A stretch of DNA of 64,000 nt from Fulvitalea axinellae (GTDB lineage: Bacteria; Bacteroidota; Bacteroidia; Cytophagales; Cyclobacteriaceae): the NCBI RefSeq assembly GCF_036492835.1, contig NZ_AP025314.1, positions 1,054,001 through 1,118,000 on the forward strand, given 5' to 3'. Below the pieces are notes generated by a model, which ran no database searches, was not told the origin of the DNA, and saw only the letters and a list, made by a program, of their open reading frames with translations. Shown here in pieces: positions 7,943 through 16,021 of this stretch. Every line of letters begins with the position of its first letter. Position 1 is the stretch's first letter. Both the position numbers and the translations under genes were made by a program.

Positions 7943-8683
7943 TTAGAACATCTTGTTCAGGCGGTCCTTCAACGTTTTTTTCTTCTCGAATTGTACGTTG
8001 ATAATCCTAATGTCTTTAGGTTCGTTGTGGACCGGTTGGGCGATGATATTGCCCTCCGTATCGATCATCCCGTATTTTCCGTTTCTGCGGACAAGCGCCA
8101 AGAGTCGGTTTTGCCCGTGTTGCTTAAACTTTGAGATCTCGTCGTAAAGCGGGTGTACCGTGATTTTTCCGTCAAGATTTGCTAAGCCTTGCTTTCTGCT
8201 TTTGACCACTAAAGCCAAATTCTCCACTCCGAGGTCTCCGAAACGGCCAATTTTATCGTAAAAAGGATGGATGACGATTTTCCCGTCGAGGTCTACGACC
8301 CCTTTCTTTCCTCGGCGTTCCACTACGGCCAAGTGTTGGGCTCCGCTTTTGCCAAAAGGAAAAACCTTTGAGTAATAAGGGTGGAGGATAACTTTTCCGT
8401 CCAGATTAATCAGGCCGAACATACCGTCTTTTTTCACGATGGCGAGATGGTCTACGCCAAGTTCGCCAAACGAGCCGATTTCATCGTAAAAAGGACGCAA
8501 CACGGTTTTTCCGTCGATATTCACGATGCCTTTCTTTCCGTATTTTTCGATTACAGCCAAGTGTTTCGGGCCGAGAACGCCGAACTCGCTTGTCTTGTCA
8601 TGAAAATCTTGGGCAAAGGACTTCCCGTGCAGAAAAATGATCAGCGTAATGGCCAGTAGCCTTGAAAAGAGTGTTGCGCTCAT
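7943..8683 (-). CDS. Secreted WG-repeat protein
   Basis: This is a 246-residue protein with an N-terminal signal peptide ending near S-F-A-Q. The mature part is five to six tandem WG/KWG-type repeats of about 36 residues, each of the form K-G-(I/V)-V-(N/D)-L-D-G-K-x-(V/I)-x-P-(F/L)-Y-D-x-I. Such repeats form beta-rich solenoids or propellers in envelope proteins and have no enzymatic motif. The gene is 18 bp after the outer-membrane protein gene and is the last member of the sigma-factor operon; its stop lies only 5 bp from the convergent SpeE-like gene. The function is unknown; surface binding is a reasonable guess. Confidence 0.85.
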   Translation of the reverse strand: MSATLFSRLLAITLIIFLHGKSFAQDFHDKTSEFGVLGPKHLAVIEKYGKKGIVNIDGKTVLRPFYDEIGSFGELGVDHLAIVKKDGMFGLINLDGKVILHPYYSKVFPFGKSGAQHLAVVERRGKKGVVDLDGKIVIHPFYDKIGRFGDLGVENLALVVKSRKQGLANLDGKITVHPLYDEISKFKQHGQNRLLALVRRNGKYGMIDTEGNIIAQPVHNEPKDIRIINVQFEKKKTLKDRLNKMF

Positions 8684-8701
8684 ATCCTGTGAGAAACTAT
8701 T

Positions 8702-9736
8702 TTAGTTGAAAAACAGGTTCAGGCCGACGGAAGCGGCGTGCAATTCCGGACCTTTGTCTGAATAAAACATCGGGTTCAGGTCATATTCAGCGTAGAAAAT
8801 GAGCCAGTCGAAACCGATTTCACCGCGAAGACCGTAGCGCCAGTTGTTGATGAAGAAGCTGTCGTAGTCCCGCTCGTTTTTTTCGTAGCCGTTTTCTTTG
8901 AAATTGGCTCTGGTGTAGCTTTTTATCTTTACGCCTCCGTATGCGCCCGCCCCGATGTGCAGGTTGCTCCAGCGTCCGACGCGGAATGCGGGAACAAAGC
9001 GCAGGTTGAAGTGCGCCACGGTAAGTTTACTTTTGTCGTAGTTTCTGTCCGGGTCGGTATCCGGTTGAAATATAACTTTGTCGTCGCTTTTTAAGAGACG
9101 CGTGTTATCGTTTTCAAACTTGAAGTTGTACCAAGAGACGTATACGCCGAGCCGGAAAAGGAAATCGTCCGAAAGGAAAACGTCTTGCCCCAAGCCCAAA
9201 GCTATATTCCATGATCCCCAAGAGCGAACGCTGTAGGGCGAGTCGTCGGCGTTGGGAAAAGAGCCGTCTTGCAACCAGTTGCTGATGCCGAAATCAATGA
9301 TAGGCGTTGTGGACGAGAATGACTTGAAAGGGTTTCGCCTGCGCCCGCGACGGTTGCCGTAAATGTCATGGTCGGGGTCCTCCTCTTGTAGTGTCGGTTG
9401 CGGACCGACGGGAGCGGGAGGTATGTAACTGGGCTCGTTTTCCAGACCTTTGTCCGTAAAGTACGTTTCGCCGTTAAAACCTTCGATCCTGATGATTTTC
9501 ACGTCATTCCCTTCCTGGCTTTTGGCGTCCAGTACATCCTCGATCATCTTGTTGAAATCGTAGGAGCTGAGAGCCGACAGGTCGGTGTTTTCGTTTGTAA
9601 CGATGATAATCTTGCTCTTGTCGGCCAATTCTACGGTCAGCGTGTCGCGCGGGGCGGGGCCGGCAGTTTGGGCCATGGCGCCGAATGACGTTAAGAGCAG
9701 GACGATGGCAAGTATGGTGCGTGATGCGAGCTTCAT
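8702..9736 (-). CDS. Outer-membrane beta-barrel protein, sigma-operon member
   Basis: This is a 344-residue protein with a signal peptide (ends A-M-A-Q). Residues ~30-100 form an acidic periplasmic region and ~145-344 a barrel with alternating aromatic strands (S-W-Y-N-F-K-F, G-A-G-A-Y-G-G-V-K, W-R-Y-G-L-R-G-E, final strand L-N-L-F-F-N). The barrel half is a clear paralogue of the protein at 61130-61921 (shared S-W-Y-N-F-K-F, Y-G-G-x-K, R-Y-G-L-R-G-E, Y-D-L-N). It follows the anti-sigma gene by 15 bp. A role in sensing or responding to envelope conditions is inferred from the operon. Confidence 0.85.
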   Translation of the reverse strand: MKLASRTILAIVLLLTSFGAMAQTAGPAPRDTLTVELADKSKIIIVTNENTDLSALSSYDFNKMIEDVLDAKSQEGNDVKIIRIEGFNGETYFTDKGLENEPSYIPPAPVGPQPTLQEEDPDHDIYGNRRGRRRNPFKSFSSTTPIIDFGISNWLQDGSFPNADDSPYSVRSWGSWNIALGLGQDVFLSDDFLFRLGVYVSWYNFKFENDNTRLLKSDDKVIFQPDTDPDRNYDKSKLTVAHFNLRFVPAFRVGRWSNLHIGAGAYGGVKIKSYTRANFKENGYEKNERDYDSFFINNWRYGLRGEIGFDWLIFYAEYDLNPMFYSDKGPELHAASVGLNLFFN

Positions 9737-9751
9737 ATTTTGTCTCGGTAG

Positions 9752-10636
9752 TTATCTGACATTTCTGTTCCTTCTGTTACGACGGCGTTTTGCGTTGGCG
9801 TCGTTTCTTCTCTTTCCTCCGAGGAATTCTTTCAGAGTGGGTTTGCGCTTCCGTTCGCTACGCGGAGCGGTGTAGTTACTTGCGATATATGTAATCACCA
9901 CGGCGCCTTGGGGAGCCTTCGTGACTTGCTGAGTAGTCGTAGCTTTTTCTTTTGGAGCCGAGGCGCTCATTTCCGTAGTGGTAGTCGGAATTTCGGCTGT
10001 AGCTACGGTCTTAATTTGGGCTGTTGAGGCTATAGACTCTTGTTCCGAAGCTTTCTCCTGAATCGGTTGTTGTGCGACGGCAATTGTTTCAGGTTGCTTT
10101 TTGAGAGTTTCTATTTTTGCTGCGGTTGCGATAGCCACAGAAGCGCTTGGCTTTTGGGCTGCTTGCTTGTTTTCCAAACGAAGTTCGTCTGCGGAAGAAG
10201 CATTGGCTTTCGCTAGTTGTATTTTCGGTTGCGCTTGCTGTTTTGCCAGTGTCGTTTTTACGGTAGCGGTTTCAAACGTATTGCTTTTGGCTATTGTAGC
10301 CGGGGCTTTGGGTTGAGACATATTGGTCTCAAACGTAGGCTTTTTGGCTACGGGAGTTATAAGGTGATTGGCCTTGGTGTCGCCGTTGGCTTGTCCGCCT
10401 CCGGGATTCTTCATGTCTGGCCATAGCCCGATGGTGAGCCCCAAAACCAAGCAAGCCGCAACGCCCGTCATCGTGCGCCACAGCAGGATTTTTCTGGTTT
10501 TGGTCTTTTCCTTCGCATCCCGTTGGTCTAGCTGTTCTTCCAAGGCGTCCCAAGCGCTAAGCGATGGCGTGGCCTTCAAATCGCCGAGGCGTTCGGAAAA
10601 GAGCTGGTCTATGTCGTGTGTCTCTTTTTTCTTCAT
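9752..10636 (-). CDS. Anti-sigma-factor-like single-pass membrane protein
   Basis: This is a 294-residue protein. The N-terminal ~55 residues (D-I-D-Q-L-F-S-E-R-L ... W-D-A-L-E-E-Q-L-D) resemble the cytoplasmic part of Bacteroidota anti-sigma factors. One membrane span follows at ~68-87 (T-G-V-A-A-C-L-V-L-G-L-T-I-G-L-W), then a long periplasmic Ala/Lys/Thr/Gln-rich low-complexity stretch and a very basic C-terminus (R-R-R-N-R-R-N-R). It overlaps the sigma gene by 4 bp (ATGA), typical of translational coupling with a cognate ECF sigma factor. The absence of a canonical zinc anti-sigma motif is noted. Confidence 0.75.
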   Translation of the reverse strand: MKKKETHDIDQLFSERLGDLKATPSLSAWDALEEQLDQRDAKEKTKTRKILLWRTMTGVAACLVLGLTIGLWPDMKNPGGGQANGDTKANHLITPVAKKPTFETNMSQPKAPATIAKSNTFETATVKTTLAKQQAQPKIQLAKANASSADELRLENKQAAQKPSASVAIATAAKIETLKKQPETIAVAQQPIQEKASEQESIASTAQIKTVATAEIPTTTTEMSASAPKEKATTTQQVTKAPQGAVVITYIASNYTAPRSERKRKPTLKEFLGGKRRNDANAKRRRNRRNRNVR

Positions 10637-11202
10637 GATCTCACTTGCTTAACAGCGTAGTCAAGGGCCATAAGTTTCTTTTTGAGCAAGGCGCGGGCCC
10701 TGCTGAGTTGCGATTTCGAAGTGCCGGTACTGATGCCCAGCTTTTCGCCGATTTCATCGTGCGAATATCCCTCGATGGCGTACAGGTTAAACACCGCCTT
10801 GTAGCCCGAGGGCAGTTCGTTTATAATCCGGAGCAGGTCGTCCGCTTCGGCTTTGCATTCCTCATAGCCGAAGGTTTCGTCGAATTCGGCCAAGTCTATA
10901 TCCGTTTCCAGAAACAGCGATTTGTTCTGCCTCAGGTAATTCAATGACTCGTTTACCATAATCCTCCGCAACCAACCGCCGAAAGCACCCCGGCCCTCGA
11001 AGCTGTCGATTCGCTCAAAGGCTTTCATAAATGCCTTGAGCATTACCGTTTCCGCCTCGGCCCGGTCAGATACATAGCGCATGCACACTCCCAACATAAC
11101 GGGAGCGTACTTTTCGTACAGCCCTTTTTGGCATCTGCGGTCGTTGCGCCTGCACCCTTCGATCAGGTCGTTTTCGTTCACGGACTTAGTTAGCGTTAGC
11201 AT
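10633..11202 (-). CDS. ECF RNA polymerase sigma factor (sigma-70 family)
   Basis: At 189 residues it has the two expected domains: region 2 (residues ~25-95, with A-F-M-K-A-F-E-R-I-D-S-F and F-G-G-W-L-R-R-I-M-V-N) and region 4 (residues ~125-180, L-P-S-G-Y-K-A-V-F-N-L-Y-x-I-E-G-Y-S-H-D-E-I-G-E-x-L-G-I-S-x-G-T-S-K-S-Q-L-S-R-A-R). It is the first gene of a four-gene minus-strand operon with an anti-sigma protein, a barrel and a WG-repeat protein, and probably transcribes its own operon in response to an envelope signal. Confidence 0.93.
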   Translation of the reverse strand: MLTLTKSVNENDLIEGCRRNDRRCQKGLYEKYAPVMLGVCMRYVSDRAEAETVMLKAFMKAFERIDSFEGRGAFGGWLRRIMVNESLNYLRQNKSLFLETDIDLAEFDETFGYEECKAEADDLLRIINELPSGYKAVFNLYAIEGYSHDEIGEKLGISTGTSKSQLSRARALLKKKLMALDYAVKQVRS

Positions 11203-11600
11203 GTTGTCAAAAAGTCTAGCGGTCCGTGTCAGGTTTCCAAAACTCCCCCATTATCTCTCTTCGCAAAAACCTGAACGATATCCCCTTGTCCACGTCTATG
11301 ATGCGGATTGATAGACTATGGTTGCGTCGTCTGAAAAATAAAAATAATAAAATGTGGCTTAAGTCGGGGACTCCTGCGGTTTCTTTGTGTTGATCTTTGT
11401 TTTTTGTGGAGTTCACGCCTGTTTTACCGCAGCGGTTTTTCTGTTTAGGCGCCCTTGGCGTGCCCCAAATGTGCTATGAGGAATGTTCAATGCGTAGGAT
11501 GGATGTTCGTGTAGTAAAAACGAGTCAGGCAAGGTTTCGTAAAAGCGATGGCTCTCCTTATTTTTAGGACTCAATGACTGACATATATTTTTAGTTCAAT
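11203..11600. other. Intergenic region between divergent sigma factor and sulfatase genes
   Basis: This 398-bp gap must hold the promoters of both divergent genes. I see no gene in it and no convincing -33/-7 pair. It contains an A/T-rich stretch at ~11335-11352. Confidence 0.5.
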
Positions 11601-13136
11601 ATGGAACAAGGCAGAAGAGATTTTTTGAAAAAAAGCGGCGTGGCCGTTACCGGCATGGCTATGCTCCCGCAAGTTTTGGCCGCAAAGCGAAAACAAGGCA
11701 AAAGGCCGAATCTTATTTATGTTTTTCCGGACCAGATGCGCCGGCAAGCCATGGGGTTTTGGAAAAAGGACAAGTACCGCAACCTTCTGAATGGCGATAC
11801 CGACCCGGTACACACACCAAGCCTCGACAAGTTTGCCGACGAGAGTGTGGTGTTTACCCAAGTGACTTCCACTTCGCCTATTTGCAGTCCGCACAGGGCT
11901 ATGCTCTTCTCCGGGAAGTATCCGCACAAAAACGGCGTGTTGTGGAATTGCCGTGCCGACCGCGAAAACCAACTCGACCCCGAAGCCGAGTGTTTCGGCG
12001 ATGTGCTTAAGAAGTCGGGCTACAGTTGTGGCTATATCGGCAAGTACCATATGGATAAGCCCGAGGCAAATGATCCTGACAGGCCGGGGTACTATGTAAA
12101 CGGGGCCACCCGTCCTGAGCAACGTTGTTGGGACGCCTTTACGCCAGTCGAATTGCGCCACGGTTTCGATTATTGGTATTCGTACGGAACTTTTGACGTG
12201 CATAAAAACCCGCATTATTGGGACAGTAACGGCAAAAAGCACGAGCCTGGGATTTGGTCGCCGATACACGAAGCGGACAAAGCTATTTCTTATATCAATA
12301 ATGAGGAAAACCAGCGTGACGAGGAAAAGCCGTTCTTCCTTGTGGTGTCGATGAACCCGCCTCACGGACCTTATTACGGTTTGAAAGATACGGACGAGGA
12401 TGTGTTCAATGAGTTTTATTCCAAAGAGAAACAGCCTGACGTTGATGAATTACTGAACAGGCCAAATGTACCCGCCGATTTCGGAAAGTGCCGTAAGGCC
12501 GTGCGTTATTATATGTCGCACGTGACGGGAGTTGACCGCGAATTCGGACGGATTGTGGAGGCCGTGGACAAAAGCGGAAAGGCCGACGAGACGATCATCG
12601 TATTTGCCTCCGACCATGGCGAAATGATGGGAAGCCACGGGAAGATGGGCAAAACCCAGTTGTACGAGGAAGCTTTTGGCATTCCGTTTATCGTGCGTTA
12701 TCCCGAAAAACTCAAGCCCGCCACTTCCGACTTGTTGATGGACACGCCCGATATTATGCCTTCGCTGTTGGGCTTGATGGGGCTTAAGGACAGTATTCCC
12801 GAGGATGTGCAAGGAGCGGATTACTCGAAGTTTTTCCTCAAGCCAAAAAAGAAAGGCGGAAAACCCGAGGTAGCGCTGTTTATCACTCACGGAAACGGCC
12901 GGAGAGGTTTGCGGACAGACACGCATTCGATAATGTTGAGCGATAAGCTGGAGGAAGGAATTACGCTGTTCGACAATATCAAAGATCCGTATCAGCAGAC
13001 TCCGCTTGATATTGATAAAAACAAAAAGCTATCCGATGATCTTTTGGGCAAATTAGCCAATCGCCTTCGTGAAATCGAGGATCCTTGGTTTGTGGATAAA
13101 ACTCGTAGTGATGTTTTGCCTTATGGTAAAGTATAA
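11601..13136 (+). CDS. Sulfatase (formylglycine-dependent, S1 type), Tat-exported
   Basis: This is a 511-residue protein. The N-terminus carries a twin-arginine signal (G-R-R-D-F-L-K-K-S-G) and a hydrophobic stretch ending near V-L-A-A. The mature enzyme opens with R-P-N-L-I-Y-V-F-P-D-Q, the first metal-binding segment. The catalytic signature is C95-S-P-H-R99, where Cys would be converted to formylglycine; a later D-H-G-E-M-M-G-S-H-G-K segment supplies further active-site residues. The length is usual for the family. The substrate is not predictable; glycan sulfate esters or choline-sulfate-like compounds are options. No sulfatase-maturase gene lies in the window. Confidence 0.92.
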   Translation: MEQGRRDFLKKSGVAVTGMAMLPQVLAAKRKQGKRPNLIYVFPDQMRRQAMGFWKKDKYRNLLNGDTDPVHTPSLDKFADESVVFTQVTSTSPICSPHRAMLFSGKYPHKNGVLWNCRADRENQLDPEAECFGDVLKKSGYSCGYIGKYHMDKPEANDPDRPGYYVNGATRPEQRCWDAFTPVELRHGFDYWYSYGTFDVHKNPHYWDSNGKKHEPGIWSPIHEADKAISYINNEENQRDEEKPFFLVVSMNPPHGPYYGLKDTDEDVFNEFYSKEKQPDVDELLNRPNVPADFGKCRKAVRYYMSHVTGVDREFGRIVEAVDKSGKADETIIVFASDHGEMMGSHGKMGKTQLYEEAFGIPFIVRYPEKLKPATSDLLMDTPDIMPSLLGLMGLKDSIPEDVQGADYSKFFLKPKKKGGKPEVALFITHGNGRRGLRTDTHSIMLSDKLEEGITLFDNIKDPYQQTPLDIDKNKKLSDDLLGKLANRLREIEDPWFVDKTRSDVLPYGKV

Positions 13137-13167
13137 TAGAGTTGTTTTTAGATCAATCTGAAACGTT

Positions 13168-13203
13168 CGGGGGCGGGAACTTGGTTTTCTGTCCCCGTTT
13201 TTT
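13168..13203 (+). terminator. Probable terminator of the sulfatase gene
   Basis: CGGGG near 13168 pairs with CCCCG (13193-13197), followed by TTTTTT. The loop is long, so confidence is moderate. Confidence 0.5.
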
Positions 13204-13211
13204 GTAAAAGG

Positions 13212-13239
13212 GAAAAAGTGGGGCGCCGAAGAGGCGCCC
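13212..13239 (-). terminator. Terminator downstream of the hutW-like gene
   Basis: GGGCGCC (13221-13227) pairs perfectly with GGCGCCC (13233-13239). Read on the minus strand it is followed by CACTTTTT. It ends the heme-locus transcript. Confidence 0.7.
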
Positions 13240-13280
13240 GCAAAAAAATGGGCAAGGGAAATTGCCATGGATAAAATCTG

Positions 13281-14504
13281 TTAGCCACGACTCGATGTGA
13301 AATCTAAGGCCCGTTCGTAATCCAGAAAACTGCCTTGAGTAAGGCGGTAAGCGTTGTCTTTTTTTTCCACAATTTCTTTTTCCAGTAGCTTTTCCAAGCG
13401 TGAATAGGCTAGCGATACGCTGTCGGGAGCAAGTTTGTCAAGAAGCACTTCCCCAGACTCCAACAGGCCCTTTACCTTGCGGTCCACACGTTGTTTTGTG
13501 GCTGTTTCTCCTGTGCGGAACACAGGGTATAGCCCTTTGCGGACAGCTTCTCGGTAATCGTCGGCGTCTGGAAGGGTGAAAATGGATTTAGGTCCGATTT
13601 GACCTCCCGCACCTGCGCCCAGCGGAATCATATCGCGATCCTCATGTGGAGTGAGAGTATATTCGCAACGGGTGGTTTTCGTTTTTCCGAAGTTCTTAAC
13701 ATTCCAGTGGCTATATCCGGCTTCAAGTGCGCTTTGAGCTCCCGCAAGGCGCGTTTCCATCACTTGGTCGTAGCTGGGCATTGCGGAAATACGTCCCCGC
13801 TCGATTCCTTTTTTCAAGGGTGCGCCGTCAAAGAGCTGAAGACGATATTGCGAGATGTTGTCCACTCCCAAATCAGTGGCCAACTTTACGTCCTCGGCCA
13901 GGTCTTCGGGCATTTGGCCTGGGATTCCGTACATCAGGTCCAGACTGGTTTCAAGTCCAGATTCCCGGGCAATTTTTATTTTGGAAACCATTTCTTGCCT
14001 AGTGGCGGGACGGCCGAGCATTTTGCGTCGGTTTTCGTCGAAAGTTTGCAGGCCTATGCTGACACGGGTTACGTGATTTCGCTTAAGGATGTCAAGCATT
14101 TTGGGACTGATTCGGGTCAGTGTGCTTTCTACGGTAAATTCGTGGCCTATGGCGGGGCGAAAATTTTTTGTGAGTTCGGCCAGCAGGAATCCCATATCAT
14201 CTGGTGCGAGGATGGTGGGTGTGCCTCCGCCAAAGAAGTAAACGCTGAATGGACTGTCGGCCACAAACGGCCTTTGTCCCAAAGCCCGGATCATTTTTAC
14301 AGTGGTTTGGGCAAAATCCTTGAGCTTGCCGGCCGGGTGGCGGTAGAAGGGGCAATAGTTGCAATGCGAACGGCAGAAAGGGGTGTGCAGATATACTACC
14401 CGTTGGTTTCCGGGTGTGGGTGGGAGGTCCAACAGTGGCGCCAACATGGCGCTGAAGTGTTCCGTCATATCGGAAGCGGAGGTTTTTTTGTCGGCCTTGG
14501 TCAT
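13281..14504 (-). CDS. hutW: HutW/ChuW/HemW-type radical SAM protein of heme metabolism
   Basis: The 407-residue protein has the radical-SAM cluster motif C44-R-S-H-C48-N-Y-C51 preceded by Y-L-H-T-P-F, then F-F-G-G-G-T-P-T (SAM binding) and V-S-I-G-L-Q-T-F, as in the coproporphyrinogen-dehydrogenase-like (HemN/HemW) superfamily. A C-terminal winged-helix-like region is present. Within that superfamily, the position immediately after hmuY and the TonB heme receptor fits HutW/ChuW, which open the heme ring anaerobically in heme-utilisation loci. HemW (a heme chaperone) is the main alternative, and sequence alone does not separate them with certainty. It is 64 bp after hmuY. Confidence 0.8.
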   Translation of the reverse strand: MTKADKKTSASDMTEHFSAMLAPLLDLPPTPGNQRVVYLHTPFCRSHCNYCPFYRHPAGKLKDFAQTTVKMIRALGQRPFVADSPFSVYFFGGGTPTILAPDDMGFLLAELTKNFRPAIGHEFTVESTLTRISPKMLDILKRNHVTRVSIGLQTFDENRRKMLGRPATRQEMVSKIKIARESGLETSLDLMYGIPGQMPEDLAEDVKLATDLGVDNISQYRLQLFDGAPLKKGIERGRISAMPSYDQVMETRLAGAQSALEAGYSHWNVKNFGKTKTTRCEYTLTPHEDRDMIPLGAGAGGQIGPKSIFTLPDADDYREAVRKGLYPVFRTGETATKQRVDRKVKGLLESGEVLLDKLAPDSVSLAYSRLEKLLEKEIVEKKDNAYRLTQGSFLDYERALDFTSSRG

Positions 14505-14568
14505 AGAATTGGAAAGGGAAATAAGCGAGCCGGCCCGAGGGCCGACCCGCCATGATTAGACTAACGAA

Positions 14569-15954
14569 TCATTGCAACAAGCGGTATTCAAATTTCGGGT
14601 AGCCACGTTCGCCACCGTCGTTGGTGAGCGATATGAAGCGGAGTTTGTAATAATTTCCGGATGCGTCTTTGAGCACAAAGAACCGATCGGTTTTAATGGA
14701 AGCGCCGTTCATGCCTAAGCTTCTCCATTGGCTACCGATAGTGTTTTGGACACTGGACAATTCAAGGGCTTCCGCTTTAGTTTTGTCAAACGCCTTGAAT
14801 TCTGAATCAAGCTCTTGGCCTTCGCCGAGTGTTACTATGGCCGAAGAACATCCACTGCCGTGAATTACATAATCTTTGTATTCGTATGCGATTGAGGTTC
14901 CTCCCATATTTAGGCGAACTGACATGCGGGTGAATGCGATGTCCCAGTTGGCAGGTACAAGGTCCACAATTTCGTTTGACTTGATGGATACATGAGTAAA
15001 ATCCCCTTTGTCAGCGTTTTTAGGAACGTCAAGTGTTTTGGTGGTGCTTTCTTCAGGCATCTTGTGCGTGATGACATAACCGCCATTTTTACGGTAAAAT
15101 TTGGCCAATTTCCATGTGAAGGTATTCGCTTCTTGTCCGGGAAAACGAAGTAGGTGTACCATGTTCTCCGTGGCTGTTACCGAAATAGGGGCAACCGCAG
15201 TTTCGTCCAAGGAGCCGGTTTCGCTGTCTATGGAAGTGATGGGGTCAGAGAATCCGCCTGGGATCTTAGCTTTCGCATCGGTAATGTCTTGTTCTGTAAT
15301 AGCGGAGAAATCACTTTTGCCTACCGATACGGCTCTAACGGAATTGGAATAGTTAAGCTTAACCACAAAGTCGGATCCGTTGGTGAACATCAAATCCCAA
15401 GAATTGGCTTCTTTGCTCCATTGGCGGTTGGCGCTTAGGTCGAAGTAGGCTTGTTTTCCTTCGTCTTTACCTCCCATATCCGCCGAAGTGACATCGCCGG
15501 TGGAAAGCACCTCGCCGAATGAAAGTTTCAGCTCTGTGTTTGCTCCCAAAAGCAATCCCTGTGTTTCGGAAGCTAAGGTCATATTAAGTACCTCGTCTCC
15601 GTCGAATAGGGCTCCGTCGGTTTTCTTGACCAAGAAAGTCACCTGCGTGGCTCCAACGCTTACGGGGAGAGCTACCGTTGAGCCGTTGGCGGAAGGTTCG
15701 GTAGTGTATTGTGTGGTATAAGCCAACTTTTCGCTGGCCAGAGTCACGTTCAAGGTGCCGGCTATATCGGCTTTGCGTGAAAGCGTTACGGTTACGGTAG
15801 CCGAAGTTTCGTCCGCGCCAATTGAGGTTTCTTTGGTTGAGAAACTGGCGGTAAGGTCCGGCAGGTCGATGTCGTCATCGTCACTGCATGACCAAAGGGT
15901 TGATATCGCCAACATGGCGATGATGGAACGTAAGATTATGGTCTTGGATAACAT
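14569..15954 (-). CDS. hmuY: HmuY-family heme-binding lipoprotein
   Basis: This is a 461-residue protein. The lipoprotein signal ends T-L-W-S-C followed by an acidic S-D-D-D-D stretch, typical of surface-exported Bacteroidota lipoproteins. Residues ~30-145 form a Calx-beta/beta-sandwich-like domain (S-F-S-T-K-E-T-S-I, A-T-V-T-V-T-L-S-R, F-D-G-D-E-V-L). The rest matches HmuY: Y-F-D-L-S-A-N-R-Q-W-S-K-E-A-N-S-W-D-L-M-F, then W-D-I-A-F-T-R and a C-terminal Y-Y-K-L-R-F-I-S-L strand. HmuY captures heme and hands it to the TonB receptor encoded 67 bp upstream. The N-terminal sandwich is an addition compared with the short HmuY of Porphyromonas. Confidence 0.85.
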   Translation of the reverse strand: MLSKTIILRSIIAMLAISTLWSCSDDDDIDLPDLTASFSTKETSIGADETSATVTVTLSRKADIAGTLNVTLASEKLAYTTQYTTEPSANGSTVALPVSVGATQVTFLVKKTDGALFDGDEVLNMTLASETQGLLLGANTELKLSFGEVLSTGDVTSADMGGKDEGKQAYFDLSANRQWSKEANSWDLMFTNGSDFVVKLNYSNSVRAVSVGKSDFSAITEQDITDAKAKIPGGFSDPITSIDSETGSLDETAVAPISVTATENMVHLLRFPGQEANTFTWKLAKFYRKNGGYVITHKMPEESTTKTLDVPKNADKGDFTHVSIKSNEIVDLVPANWDIAFTRMSVRLNMGGTSIAYEYKDYVIHGSGCSSAIVTLGEGQELDSEFKAFDKTKAEALELSSVQNTIGSQWRSLGMNGASIKTDRFFVLKDASGNYYKLRFISLTNDGGERGYPKFEYRLLQ

Positions 15955-16021
15955 GGAATTAATTGTTTATAAAAGATGTCGGGATTAAAAAACAGTATAT
16001 TAAAGGCCAAACGGCCATCGG

